Below are positions 1 through 12,100 of a DNA stretch of 64,000 bases, in pieces. The stretch spans positions 124,001 to 188,000 of the forward strand of contig VWPU01011708.1 of the NCBI GenBank assembly GCA_013398955.1, given 5' to 3'. The position numbers and the translations under genes were made by a program. Each line of letters begins with the position of its first letter. Positions within the stretch are counted from its first letter, which is position 1. The notes under the pieces are model-generated. The model ran no database searches. It saw nothing but the letters and a program-made list of their open reading frames with translations, and was not told where the DNA came from. Source of the stretch: Callaeas wilsoni. Lineage: Eukaryota > Chordata > Aves > Passeriformes > Callaeidae.

Positions 1-1855
1 AAGTGACCTCTTTTGGTTTCTAACCCTACAATGCTTCTCAGAGCAAAAGCCTCCCCCTCCCAATCAAGTCTGGTGTGTACATGCTGATTTGTAACACTCC
101 CTGCCATCCCATTGCAGGTCAACAATTACCAGCAAAGGCGACTGTTTTCCAAATTTGTGCTGCCCAAGTTTCTAGGCTGAGGTACCGTTTAACAACATTG
201 AGAACCTTGCCAGTGTACAGTGTGCTCAAAACATGAGAGAAAAATTGCATGTTTACACAAACCCAGTCCACCTCCTTAACCTCAAATTAATGACTCTTCA
301 TTAACGTTCCTGATATGACCTTTTATAAAGCAGCAGCAGAACTAAAAGATCCATGGACAATTGTGCATTCAGATGACTCCATTTCCAGTGTAGTTTGGAA
401 GGTGAACCACGATTTAATTGCATCGCCTAACAGAAAAATCTCTGTGTCCCTGTGTCCATTATAATCTTAGGCTTTGGTGATAAGAAAGTTCAGGGAGACA
501 CAGGGAAGGGATTTTGCCCACTGACTCACAGCACCCATCACCAGCACAATACCATTAGTGAAACCCAGTTCCTTTAATAACGAAGTGTTTGATAGACACC
601 GCTGCTCTGGTTCTGCTATTAATCTTGTCCTGATGCTGTTACATTAGGGGATGTAAACTATCTTTTCTCTCTACTCATTATGGAACCTGCAATTCACATC
701 CTCCCAGGAGTGCTCCAATTAGCCAAGCCTGCATCACACTCAGCTTTCCATCAACTTGCTGCATTATGCTGCGCTGGAAAAGCTAACCTCCTACCACAGG
801 CATGCACAGAAACAGCCTGCAGTAGCGTATCACTGCTGACTCTTCAGATACATTCTCTCTAAAGCTGCAGGTTTTGGTCTCATCAGCAATTCTCGAATCT
901 TTAGACAAGAAAAGCAAATCCAACGATACAATTTTTTTAAGTAGCAAAAAGACACGTATGATTCTTGATTGTAGCAGATCTAGGGGAGAAGGCAAAGGCT
1001 GTGTGTGACCTTAACCAAGCTACTTTTACCTATCAAGTAAGATTTTGTACTGTCCAGCACTGCTGCTGAAAGAGATACTCCACAGTCTGAGTAATCCTCT
1101 CTTCCTTTCATGGCACAGTCAGTTAGCAAATAGTTAACTCAGTGTTTTGTGACTCTATTCTGTTTTGGTAGGTTTTTAGCTCATCTCTTTCGTTTTCCTA
1201 AATTGCACTTCAAAGTACATGTACTCCAGCCCTGGTCTTTTACATGAACAAGTGGGTTCTGAGATTAGACTTGCTTTTGCTTTGTTTTGTATCTTCCAGT
1301 TTAAAAGCAAACTATTTCCGCAATGTCTCCACAGTTAATGTCATTTTGGATGACAAGTACGAAATTCTTGTGGCTGTCTTAGGTGAAATCAAGTAGAGGT
1401 TATGGATTTTGCTTCACAAGTGAACTTTCTTCTCCATGGGAACTAAAACTGCTTCACCAGAGGCTAGTTACAGCGGCTAGGAATGTCTCCATTCCTCTCT
1501 GCTCACAGCTCTTGTTCTGTTCAAACGGTGATGCTTATTCTCTAGCCCAGACTCTGCCACTGCCTTTCTGATCTGCGAGCCTGACTGCAGCTGCTCCCTA
1601 ACTCGGTGCTGCTTGTTGAGGAGCTGGTTTGGGGACAGCAGAGGCTTTACTGCTGCTTCCAGGGGCTTAACCACAGCTACAGCAAGACATGCAAATGTAA
1701 CCCACGGCTCCTGGCTGCTTCTAGTTGTTGCCATCGCTTTAAGCTGTTTGGGGGACAGCAGAATGAAGTACATGTAGTATCTAAGATTTCAATCTTCAGA
1801 AATTAGTTTCAAGCTATGCTGAAAGTAGGAAGAAGCAACTCTTCATGCAAAGCGA
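1..1855. other. Intergenic, nothing recognised
   Basis: Unique-looking AT-leaning sequence. There is no exon with family resemblance, no RNA gene and no clear repeat. Short open frames (up to about 98 codons) look random. Confidence 0.5.
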
Positions 1856-1859
1856 TGCA

Positions 1860-2055
1860 GAGCTGTTGATTCGAGCGCCTGCAGCCGCTGGGCACGGAGC
1901 CGCGGAGTCAGGGCGCGCACGGAGCGCGGGGCTGGCTCTGTGAGAGCCGCACAGCCCCGTTCGGCAGCGCACGCTGCAGCAGCGGGGGAGCAGAAAGGGC
2001 GCTGCAAAGGGCGCTGCAGAGACCGAGCAGCCGCAGACACCACTGAACGTGCATC
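1860..2055. promoter_or_regulatory. CpG islet (orphan)
   Basis: About 22 CpG dinucleotides in under 200 bases, inside AT-rich surroundings. It holds a short tandem repeat of GGGCGCTGCA near 1997-2020. Dense CpG suggests an unmethylated regulatory element or transcription start, but I find no linked exon or TATA box. Confidence 0.45.
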
Positions 2056-2108
2056 CTCTGGTGCACTCCAGAAAGAGCTAGAGGGTCATTGTGTTTGCGG
2101 GGTGGGGC

Positions 2109-2132
2109 TTTTTGTTTGTTTGTTTGTTTTTT
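2109..2132 (+). repeat. (GTTT)n simple repeat
   Basis: Five adjacent TTTG-type units ending in a T run. It lies just beyond the CpG islet and is followed by AATAAA on the plus strand. Confidence 0.8.
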
Positions 2133-3038
2133 AATAAAACATCCTCCCAGCAATTTGTAACTTTTTAAGCAAGTTTTCATCCTGCTGCCACTTCATATAA
2201 TCCAGCCCTGTAAAGCCCAGATCTGAGATTTTTTTCAGCATCTTCTAAGCTCTCAGCTTTCCTTAGTTTGAAATGCAAACTCTGCATATGTGCATTAGCA
2301 AAATGGCACATTCCAGTGCCTGGGAGTGAACCACTGTGGAGGTGACATTGGGCAGGGGTTACATGTGTATGGAGCAGCCAGCTGATGTGTGAATCCATTA
2401 CTGTTATCAGCAATGCATTCAAATGACCTACTTTTTAACACTGTCACAACTGCCCGACAGAAGAATTTAGTAAACTGCTAAGCATGCAATTCTCCCTTTA
2501 GAGTGACAGAAGACTAACACGTGCAGATACATAGCAGTTAATCCTCCTCAGGTATACCTACATTTTTCTAGGCAAAGCTATCAAAGAAAGGTAGGGAAAG
2601 CCAAGAAAGACCTTTAAAATCCTGAGTGCTCTTTTCCAGCATGGAGTCTCCAGGTAACCATACTGGATAGTGCTGTAAATTGCAAGTGCCAGAGATCCCA
2701 GGCTCTCAGATCAGCAGAGGATGCAGAAACTCATTCAGCAGCATCTAAGAGGCACAGAGAGTTTATCACTGTTCCTCTCCTTTGCTATTCATTGTGCGTT
2801 CCCATGAATGAACTTTGTGCATAAACAGCAGCTGTCTTGGTTCTCAGTGAGCACAGCCTGCTGAAAAACATACTACAGAGCTCCATTCTTACAAGGGGAT
2901 GTTATTGTTTGTTATATTCCTTACACATCTCTATTGGAAAGAATAAAGTTCCATTTCATCTGTAGAAATGTTTAAATGCAGCCACATGCTTTTAAGCATA
3001 CCTACCATTAGATATAATCAAATATCATGACTCTCCCA

Positions 3039-3059
3039 TTTTAATTGAATCAATTAAAA
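3039..3059. repeat. Perfect 10-bp palindrome with 1-base centre
   Basis: The arm TTTTAATTGA is followed by one base and then its exact complement TCAATTAAAA. It contains TAATTG/CAATTA cores that homeodomain proteins bind. A role as a paired binding site is inference. Confidence 0.7.
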
Positions 3060-4440
3060 AGTAGTCAAAATTTAAAAGTATTAAATGATAGCATTTTGTT
3101 ATCTTAAAAGTAGAATAATTGTACTGACCATAGACAGGCAATAATAAAATAGTATGAGAAGTGTGTTGAGAATGCATTAAGAATATGCTGAAAGACTACT
3201 ATAAATCTTCAGCATTTGGCAGAGATGAGTTTAAGTAATGAACCCAAATAAAGCAATCTCACTGATTTCAACACAGGCCAATTTTGATCCAGATCTTATC
3301 GAGATTAGGTCCTGTACACATCACACACAGCTGAGCCAGAGAGACAGACAATCCTGGTCATCTTCCAGCCACATCTGAGGAAACATGACTCCTGCCTTCT
3401 GTTCTAAAGGTACAGGACAACGGGCACTCAGTGAGAGACTGTCACTGCGAGGGCTGATCCAAGCCACCCTTGGCTTACCAAGGAACCGAGCGCCTGAAAC
3501 AGATACAGCCCCTCCAGACTGAAGACAAAAAGGGTATGAAAATACAAACAGAGGGATGACTCAAAAATCTGCTTTTCCTAAGTAATGCCATGCCAGTAAG
3601 CATCTCCTCTCCTCTGCCCCAGCATTTTAAGAAACAGAGTGCTTTTGGAAATCAAAATCAATCTGTCCACTACTTATTTGGGAGCCAAGGCAGGGACACA
3701 GACTGCAGCACTCTGGCTGCAATGATGGTAGGCAATGGTGCATCTGCTGCTCCACTCTCCTGAACACATCTGCTATGAGCAGGATAGATTACAGAGGGCT
3801 GAGATATCTTTGGCCAATAAGCACTAATCATGGTGGAAAAAAAATCCAATATTTTTTTTATTTAGAGAAAAAAACCAAAACAAGACAACTGCAGCAAGCA
3901 GTATGTAAGATACCGAAAAGTCTTTTGTCCTCATTTGTCCCCTGAAAGCTGTAGGCACATAAACACATCTATGTACTATTTACATGGACAAGCATGTTTA
4001 CTGTCACGAGCACGCACAAAAAATAGAGCTAACAGCAGCAGGAGAAAGCAAATGCTTAGCTCCAGCATAAATAAAAATATTCAAACAGAAACAATGAAGA
4101 CCTTTCAAGCATGTTAGTGCACTCATCCATCTTCACTGCCACATGTACGTGTACTACCCCTCCCAATAACAGAAATCTCTCTCTTCCCCATACGTCCCTT
4201 TCCTGTTCTTGTTCTTGGAATTGCACACACAGCTTAGCAAATGACCATTTCCGACCAGACCACCCCTCTGCGGTGTGCTGTTTTACTCCCTAAAGCTGCT
4301 AAAATGTAACACATGCAAGAAGGGGTTCAGCTCACGCGTGAACAGGGCACTGACACTTGCATAAGGTGGTGGAAGAGAGAAAGGGACTTTGCAGTCCCGC
4401 ATAGCCCTGCAGTTACACACAAGAGGCTGGTGGTGTGGGA

Positions 4441-4480
4441 AGGCTTGTCACTCAGCAATCAGGCTTGTCACTCAGGAATT
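4441..4480 (+). repeat. 20-bp tandem duplication
   Basis: Two adjacent copies starting AGGCTTGTCACTCAG, which differ only near their ends. It looks like a recent local duplication. Confidence 0.8.
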
Positions 4481-7149
4481 ATGCAGACTAGGTCAGGTAC
4501 CAGCAGGACAGTAGCATCAGCTTGCTTTGAGCTGGTTATCTGAGTGAAGGACCCGGTTGCTACAGCTGCAGGAGAAAGCAAACTTTGAGAGTACAGTTTA
4601 CTCCAAGTTTAGGAACAGCCCTCCACATAAAGGGCCTGCTTTGGAGGCTGTTGTCCTGTCCTTCAGACCGCTGTTCATGAACCAAAATTTGGGAGCCTGC
4701 CTTACCATGCTGATCAGATCTGAATTAGCAACCTAAGGTTGCAAGGCCACTTACAAAGGGATTTTTCCACAAGGATTCTTAAAATTAGATCACAAGCAAA
4801 AAATGCAGCTTAGTCCTTCAAAAGCTGCAATTTGCTAAGGCCCTGAAGGCATTTTGGCAACTTCGCTCAAATATTATCTACCTCTCTTTGCTGCCAAATT
4901 TGAAGATAAATTTCTTTTCCATGGGCTCCTTAATGTCAGTAAAAGCTTGGTAGTAAAACTGCAGTGTGCAAACCAGGTCAGACAGCTCAGCTCCTCCTAC
5001 CAAGGCCACTGGAACTGCTCAGGTCAGGGGTGGGAAGAAGACAGAGACTTCTGGTGATTTGATGGAGGCTGCAGAGCTGGGGTACGTAGATGCCCAGAGT
5101 TCAACATTCAGATGACAGGAAGCTTGCTTCCCTCTCAGAGCTCTGCTGTTTCACCAGGCAATTCTTGTCCTCTACACTCACTAATGTTGGTTTCAAATTT
5201 AAGAGCACTTTGTTGTGTTCTGCACAACAAAGACCTCCCTTTATCAGAAGGGGGATATGCCCTTCTACTTTACTCAGGTTTTCCATACAACTCCATTACA
5301 CCTGTGATTTTAGTGCTTGTTTTATGGCAGGAACTTAGGTGTTCTCTACAGGTCTCTTCATCCTTCTGGAACCCTGGAAATGCCCAGGACCTAAGAAAAC
5401 TCTGGAAACATAATTATTTGCTGTATGATTCTCACCTTTCACAATATACATTTTTCCCTGAAGCATCACACACTTTCCAGTTTCATGCTACTTCTCCTCA
5501 AGTTCTATTGTGAACCTCCAATTCTTGTAGCTAATCAGGATTAACATGAAATTCATTAAGACTTTCACTATAATAAATATGTAAACCAGAATGGTTTTCT
5601 TTTCCTTTCCAAATCTAACTCTCATTTCGAAATGAGTCATTCAAATCCAATTTCTCTAAGTTGCATTCTAAGTTCCTCATGCTTCTAGTATTATTATCTA
5701 ATAAAACTGCATTGGTTTTGCACCAAACCCAGATAGGAATATGTTAATAAACTTCACATACAAGCATTTCAGTTCTTAAATTCTCCTTTGTGTTCCTTTT
5801 AGCTTTTATAGTGACTATAATTCACTCTACATGAAAAGAAGATTAAAATGGCCCGTTCACACAGTGGGACTTGCTCTGGCATGAGCCAGTTTTGGAAATA
5901 ATATGAGCACAGAGCAAGAGTCAGCTTTGAAGATGACATAAAAAAGCAAGGCTGTATTAGAAGTAGCTGTATCTTCTTATTGGTAAATCCCACTCCTTTT
6001 TTCTTGATAAAGGAAGGCTGCTTCTTTCTATCAAATTATCACTGCACAACCAAACAGTGGCCGAGCAGCCGTGAAGCTTCCTCTGGTTATGCCCCCTGAC
6101 TTGTCTAAAGGTTTTCTAAAGCAAAGCTGATATCCAGATCTTTACGTGTTCCCTAAATACGTGTGTAATGTGCAACCCTAAGACACGTGCATGCACTCAC
6201 CTAATCCACAACATCCAGAGAACGTGTCTCTATTTTCTCCAGAACCGATTTTCCAAATGATGGAGATTTAAAGTTTCTAATTTTTTCCTTTTCCTTGATG
6301 AAGGATTTTCACTTTCTTAACCTCCTGGGGAGGCAGAGTCAGAGAAACAGCAGCAGGGCACTGTAAATCTTTGAAACTAATAATTATTAAATACATAAAT
6401 CTATTTAATACATAGAGCCTCCAAACACGCTGACTGGATAATATGAGAGAGAGAGATCCACACATAGCAAAAGGGCCTTGCCATCTTTCCAGACACAAGG
6501 CTGGAACTGTATTTCAGTGACAAGGCTTCACTTGCCAGAACAGTTACTGGGCAGGAGCCTCGGGAAACCTTGGGCTTCCAGCTTTTCATTCCACACTACC
6601 AGCAGCTCAGCTCGAGTCCCTGGCAGGGAGCTGCAAGCAGAAGGTGGGAACCAGACCTCCTGAGTTGTTTCAATGCCCGCAATTCCCCCCTCACGCCAAG
6701 CCTTCGAGCCCCTGAGTGGGAAACAAGGGAACTGCCATGCCCAAGGCAATTAGCAGAGACACTTGAGTCAGGGCTCTACACCAACTCTCCGCTGGAAGCT
6801 TGGGTCAGATCTCTATGATAGGAACAAATCTCTACCTCTACAAGGTAGAGTTAGGCATTTTTGGGTAGTTTGCTGTTCCTTTCTTTATTTGGGTTCCTTT
6901 AAAGTTTCATCTCAATTCTGAATTCCCTGGGTACGTTAGTGCACACTTCTGGGATGATACATATTGCAGTGTTGTAAATTACTGACATATAATCCGAACT
7001 TCAGCTCCATTTTAGCACAGACCTGTCCTGTGATTATGATTCTGAATGTAGATTCATATTTTGCATTTGAAGACTATATCTTAATATTTGCAATAAAGAG
7101 AAATGTCAAGAATGTGAAACTCTTTAACTAGAACTGCACTTAGAAGAAA

Positions 7150-7322
7150 TGAAGAAAGCCACCCATGAGATTTTGGTAAATGTTCAGGAAAAAAAAGTGT
7201 AGAAATGTGACAGTGAGGTCTAGGATATCAAAATTCAGATATATGTGATGAGGAATTTGAGAAGACTGGACAAGAGCACTTTCAGTGGTTTCCTCTAACT
7301 CAAAGTATTCTATGATTTATGA
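7150..7322 (+). mobile_element. Decayed CR1 LINE 3' end, plus orientation
   Basis: The order of matches to the CR1 3' end is right: a GTTCAGGAAAAAAAAGTGTA stretch, GTGACAGTGAGGTCT, GACTGGACAAGA, then the tail TATTCTATGATTTATGA. Many substitutions mark it as old. The recall is from memory of the consensus, and no reading frame survives. Confidence 0.6.
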
Positions 7323-8586
7323 GAATATCTTTTGTTTCGACCATTAAAGAATTTGAGTTTTTTTACTCATGTATTTCTCTGCCCATGTTGCTCTGAATGC
7401 CAGCACTAGGGAAGTTGCAGATGATGTGGCCCGGGCACTCGTCCTGTCTGTGATGGAAACGTGATGACTGCAACTGCTGCACTGTGAACGCCACATCAAA
7501 TGAGGTGAATGACGGGTTGAGCAAATGAAACAATCATCTCCATATTTTGTTGTAGGATTTTTTCCTAAGAAAATATGAAAGTGAAATGTGGTGGACAGGT
7601 CCAAGGAGACCGAATTTAATCTGCTTTTGAAGTTTTTTGTGGATAACAAAAAGGGAACTGGATGGATTTTTGGAGGGATCTCCTTCCATTTTGCAGGCTA
7701 ATGGAATTTGCTGAAACAAGACCACCAGCTTCTTTGCTTATAATAGTTTGCAGTAGATTTAAATATATTCATTTTCTTCTAATAGGTGCCAACACAAATA
7801 CATGCTGAAGATGGGCCTTGTCCAGTGCTCCAGATGCAAACATCCCTTTACCCTAATGGTACTCAAAATTCAAAGTTACATTTTTCAATATGGAAAGTTT
7901 GATGAACAGAATAATTCTTCACATCAATGACTGCTGCCTTCTGAGTGGGTATAATGAAATCTTGATTAGAATTGTGTGACCTGGAATCCTGAAAAATAAA
8001 TCATGAATTTCCTGTGTAGGAAGAGCAACATAAGAAAGATACTTGATAATTTTTTTTAAAAAAAGCATTTCTAATGTCCAGCTTTAAGCAAACATTTCTT
8101 GGAAGTTTGAGAGTGTTCAGTTCCTTCTTTCCAAACTATCCATTACTTATCAGCTGGTTTCCTGAGAAAACAAATCTTACACAATCTTGCTGTATGTTTA
8201 AGTACATGTTTGTCCACCTCTCCCCATTAATAATTGTGTGCTTCATTAATATTTATTACGATATCATACACGACATTTTGTTGAGTAGTTTTAAGTCACT
8301 GGCCAATGTCAACTAAATTTGGCAGATATGGAGATCTCAAAGATACTTAAATCTGGTTTCAGCAAGAACTGGTTTTGACAATTCTGCATAGTTTTGCACA
8401 TAATTACTTTGCATTGTTCGTACATCTCTATTTTCTGATTCAAGTCCAGATTGTCCATGAAAATACCTAGGAATGGGTCTGTCTCCAAGATGTTTTCCCA
8501 GCAAGCTGTGAGCAAACCCTCCAGTGTGTGTGACTGGAGCAGCCAGTTTAGTTTCCATTTCTGCTACACATCACTTGCAGCACCAC
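7323..8586. other. Intergenic, no gene recognised
   Basis: AT-rich sequence between two CR1 remnants. A minus-strand frame at 8309-8515 is hydrophilic and stop-free, but it has no recognisable family and no convincing splice context. Confidence 0.45.
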
Positions 8587-8832
8587 AGATGCACAGAATC
8601 ATTTAGGCTGGAAAAGATCTTTGAGTCCAACCATTAGCACAGCACTGCCAAGTCCACCACTAAACCATGCCCCCGAGTCCCACATCTTCACGTCTTTTAA
8701 GTACCTCCAGGGATGGTGATTCCACCACTGCCCTGGGAAGCCCGTTCCAATGCTTGACAACCCTTTCAGTGAAGAAATTTTTGCTGATATGCAATCGAAA
8801 CCTCGCCTGGCACGACTCGAGGCCATAACCAC
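8587..8832 (-). mobile_element. CR1 LINE 3' fragment (5'-truncated), minus orientation
   Basis: The minus strand reads the end of CR1 ORF2 (FRLHISKNFFTERVVKHWNG, then LPRAVVESPSLEVLK), followed by the short 3'UTR and the ATTCTGTG-type tail at 8587-8604. Frame breaks show it is dead. The 5' truncation is typical of CR1 copies. It supports a bird or other sauropsid source. Confidence 0.93.
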
Positions 8833-9130
8833 GCCGGGAAGGTGGGCACTGTGTTTCTCGGTGCGATGGGCGGTGAGTCCCAAGTCCCAGCCCTCCGCGG
8901 GTACCTGCGGGCCTCCCGGAGCGAGGGCGCTGGAGATGCTCGTTTTGCACATCAAGATGCTGCCACCCCATGGCCAGAGCGGACGAGCGGCGCCCGCCGG
9001 AATCGCCGACTGCCATTTGCGAGCTGGCAGAGGCTCTCCTGGCTTTTCTTCGTACACGCAGAAAGATGCCTTGAATTTACACAAACGCTGCCGGAAATCC
9101 AATGCACTCTTACCCCGGTGCCGCACCTTC
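8833..9130. promoter_or_regulatory. CpG islet next to the CR1 truncation point
   Basis: About 28 CpGs in 300 bases, starting where the CR1 similarity stops. A 175-codon minus frame (8599-9126) runs through both and therefore joins islet to repeat. I read it as chance rather than a gene. The islet could be regulatory or GC-rich filler. Confidence 0.4.
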
Positions 9131-12100
9131 TAGTGAGCACATGCATCTTTGAATACCATCCTTCCCGCAGTGTTACTTATTTGTCACACAGTAAGTGATT
9201 GTTATTGCCTCCAACTCTGTCCCTTCCACGCATCCTGGCCGGTAAAACTTCCACTGCCATGTCACATACACATTAAATATCCATCCTTGTGATCCATGCA
9301 TGATCGATCTCCCCATCCCACATTACAGTCATGATTAACCTTCTCCCACTACGTCACAGATTCAATACACCTCCTTTGCCTCTTTCACTCAGACAAAATG
9401 AATCTCCTTAGTATTGTCAATAATAATTTTCTTTATATCCTGCATAACAACATGAGGCAATCTGACAGAGCACTTGGGCAATAATTCAATCTTAGCTTCC
9501 CACTGACGTTCATTAAACTGAATATAACTTCACCAGAGCTGCCATTGAATTATACCCTCATATTCTTGTGGGAATTGTATATTATTCCCTGGGGAATAGC
9601 AGCAATGCAGTTGAAGATGAAATAATTTGTTTTTAAAACCCCAGGATTGTATCTGATAGCACATCATTTCTTCATCTTGTTTCTCACTTTGCATATTAGT
9701 AATTAGCAGAGGTTATTTCCTCCGTTCCCCCCACCTTTTTGTTTAATTTCCTGTCTGGTAACATTAATCCATGTGAGGTAAGATGCTGGAAGATTTTAAT
9801 ACAGCTGAAATGACTGAGATCTTCACTAGAGGCAGACAAACTCTAAGAAATTCAAATTCATTTTGGCAAAAACCAAAATACTCCTCACCACTCCCCCCTG
9901 TATTTTGGCATCTGTCTCTTCCCTGAGAAGAGAACAAGCCTCCCCTGGCCCTACTCTGCAGTTGGATGGGGCAAAGCTCAGGCGGTCTCTCTGCAAACAC
10001 TGTGGCTGCTGCTCCTCGTGCTGCATCTTCAGCCCAAATTTCTCTTCTTTGCTTTTGAAGAGAGTTGTATGATTAACTCAACTCTAATGATAAGCACAAG
10101 ATTTTTCCCAGTCCGTGGTGGCTCTTTGTGATGGCTTTGGAAACTGTTCTGTGATGCTGCTGTGCTGGGGATTGGGAGAGTTTGTGATGTGCCACAGAGG
10201 TTGTACACCGAAAAGAAAACCAAGAAATGCAACTGCAGTTGTCTTCCTGCCTTGCGTTGCTTCCTCTGGTCTGGCTGGCCTTTGCAGAGTTTCCTTTAGC
10301 CAGCACATATGACCCCATTTTCTACAGTGGTTCTATGTTGCCTTCAGCAAGATGGCCACTGGTCACAAAGCAAGAGCCACTGTTGAACATGAGAGCTGGC
10401 ATGAGCTCTGATCACAGAACTGCCTCGCAGCCTCCACCACAGCAGACAGGCTAAGGAGCCCATCAGTGCCTCTGCCGGGCCATGAGCAGCAACCGCCAGG
10501 CTCTGCCTTTCACTTCTTTTTCACGGGCTGTCTGTTCCTGTCATGTTTGGGGACAGAGCCCAAACATTCTCCCCCCACGTCACTCTCCCGCTCCTGCACA
10601 AGTTGCCTGCTGTTAAACCTTATCCTGCTGAATACCATGTGTTTGATATTAATTACATGTCCGAGCCCCATGAAAGTCATTGAAATTTAATGAGATGCAG
10701 GGATGGAACCACTGAGCCAATGGCATTCATTAAGGGTTGCCATGGAGATCAGTTTGCCAGGCTTGACCCACATTAAGTGCCACTGGTCACCTCCCAAACA
10801 GACAAAAACATGAAATTAAAAAAAAAATTGCAGCCAATTCCTGAGGGGTCTGAGCACTGTGGGGCTCTGACGGCCTTTAGTCAGAGCAGCTGGGGCTCAG
10901 CCGAGTTCAGCACATGGCCCGTGGCCCTGTCAGGGAACGGGGCTCTAACACAAGTCAGGGGGTGCTCCTGCGTGGCATCTACAGAGAGGAGAAACAACCC
11001 CACCAACTCACTGACACAAAGAGGCCAGTGAGCTCTTTCCACTTCCCTTCCACCCCTTATAAGCAGTGCAGCTGAACAGAGCTATCACTTGAATGGCACT
11101 TTGTGCTGTTTCCAAAATGATGCTGTTCCTAGCAAATATCACTAGTGTGACTCTGAGTTTAAGGAGATGGGGTGAGAGAGCGAGAGATGGGAAAGGTGGG
11201 GGCATGGGTGAAGAAAGGAGGTTGTAACTCAGCATGGAAATACTAAGATAGAGAAATTTTAAAAGTAAAAGCTTCGATGAGAGCCAAGGATGGCCTGTGC
11301 AGGGATAGGGAAAAGCTGGTATTACTTCCTGGCTCAGCCAGAGTCTCTGCACAGCCTTGGCCAAATTGCTTACTTTCCATCTCCCCCATTCCTGCTCTGC
11401 AAAATCAGGGTCATAACATGCCCTTCTTCCCTACCCTGGTCTAGCAAGATAGAAACCAAATCAAAGTCCTGCCCATGTGCTTTTCCAGAGTCTAGTGAAT
11501 GGGGCAGCATGACCTCTGCCAGCTCTTTGTAGTCTCTCAGTATAAATAATAATATTAAAACAGAATTAATTTACCAGCTCCCCAATCTGCCTACTTTCCA
11601 GCCCACCACTAATGTGTAAGAACTAGACTAAGATGCAGCTGCAGGAGTGGCTGGGTGGCAGTGGGGGCCCAGGGGAAGGCAGAAGGCTGGCTGTGCAGTG
11701 GTACACACACAGCTCTGACACCCAGGCAGTGTCTTTATCTCTCAAGTAAACTAGGTCCCATTACACAGCAGACCCTTACACAGAGCTTGCAGCAGGTAAT
11801 ACAATACAGTAGCAGCAGAGCTGCCTGATTTCCAAAATATTTTAATATTTTCTTTTTCATCCGTAGTCCAAGTACATACCAGCAAACATACGCAACTATC
11901 ATATCCCAAGTTCTAGAAAGCAATCTACAAGAACATGATAGTTTAAGACAGGTTTCAGAGAAATGAAAAGTACCCTCATCACAAAGGCAAAAATGTAAGT
12001 TACAATTTATAAGGCAACTAACCCCTAAGCGCAGAGGCCATCCTTTGAAGCACAACTCAAAAACCAGAAAGAAATTGCAACAAACTTATCTGAGTACATC

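Larger units (their letters stand above)
2133..7150. other. Intergenic, no gene recognised
   Basis: AT-rich unique-looking DNA. It contains the palindrome at 3039-3059 and a tandem duplication at 4441-4480. A stretch near 3240-3300 (tgatttcaac...gatccag) faintly resembles an old amniote repeat. No coding exon could be supported. Confidence 0.5.
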
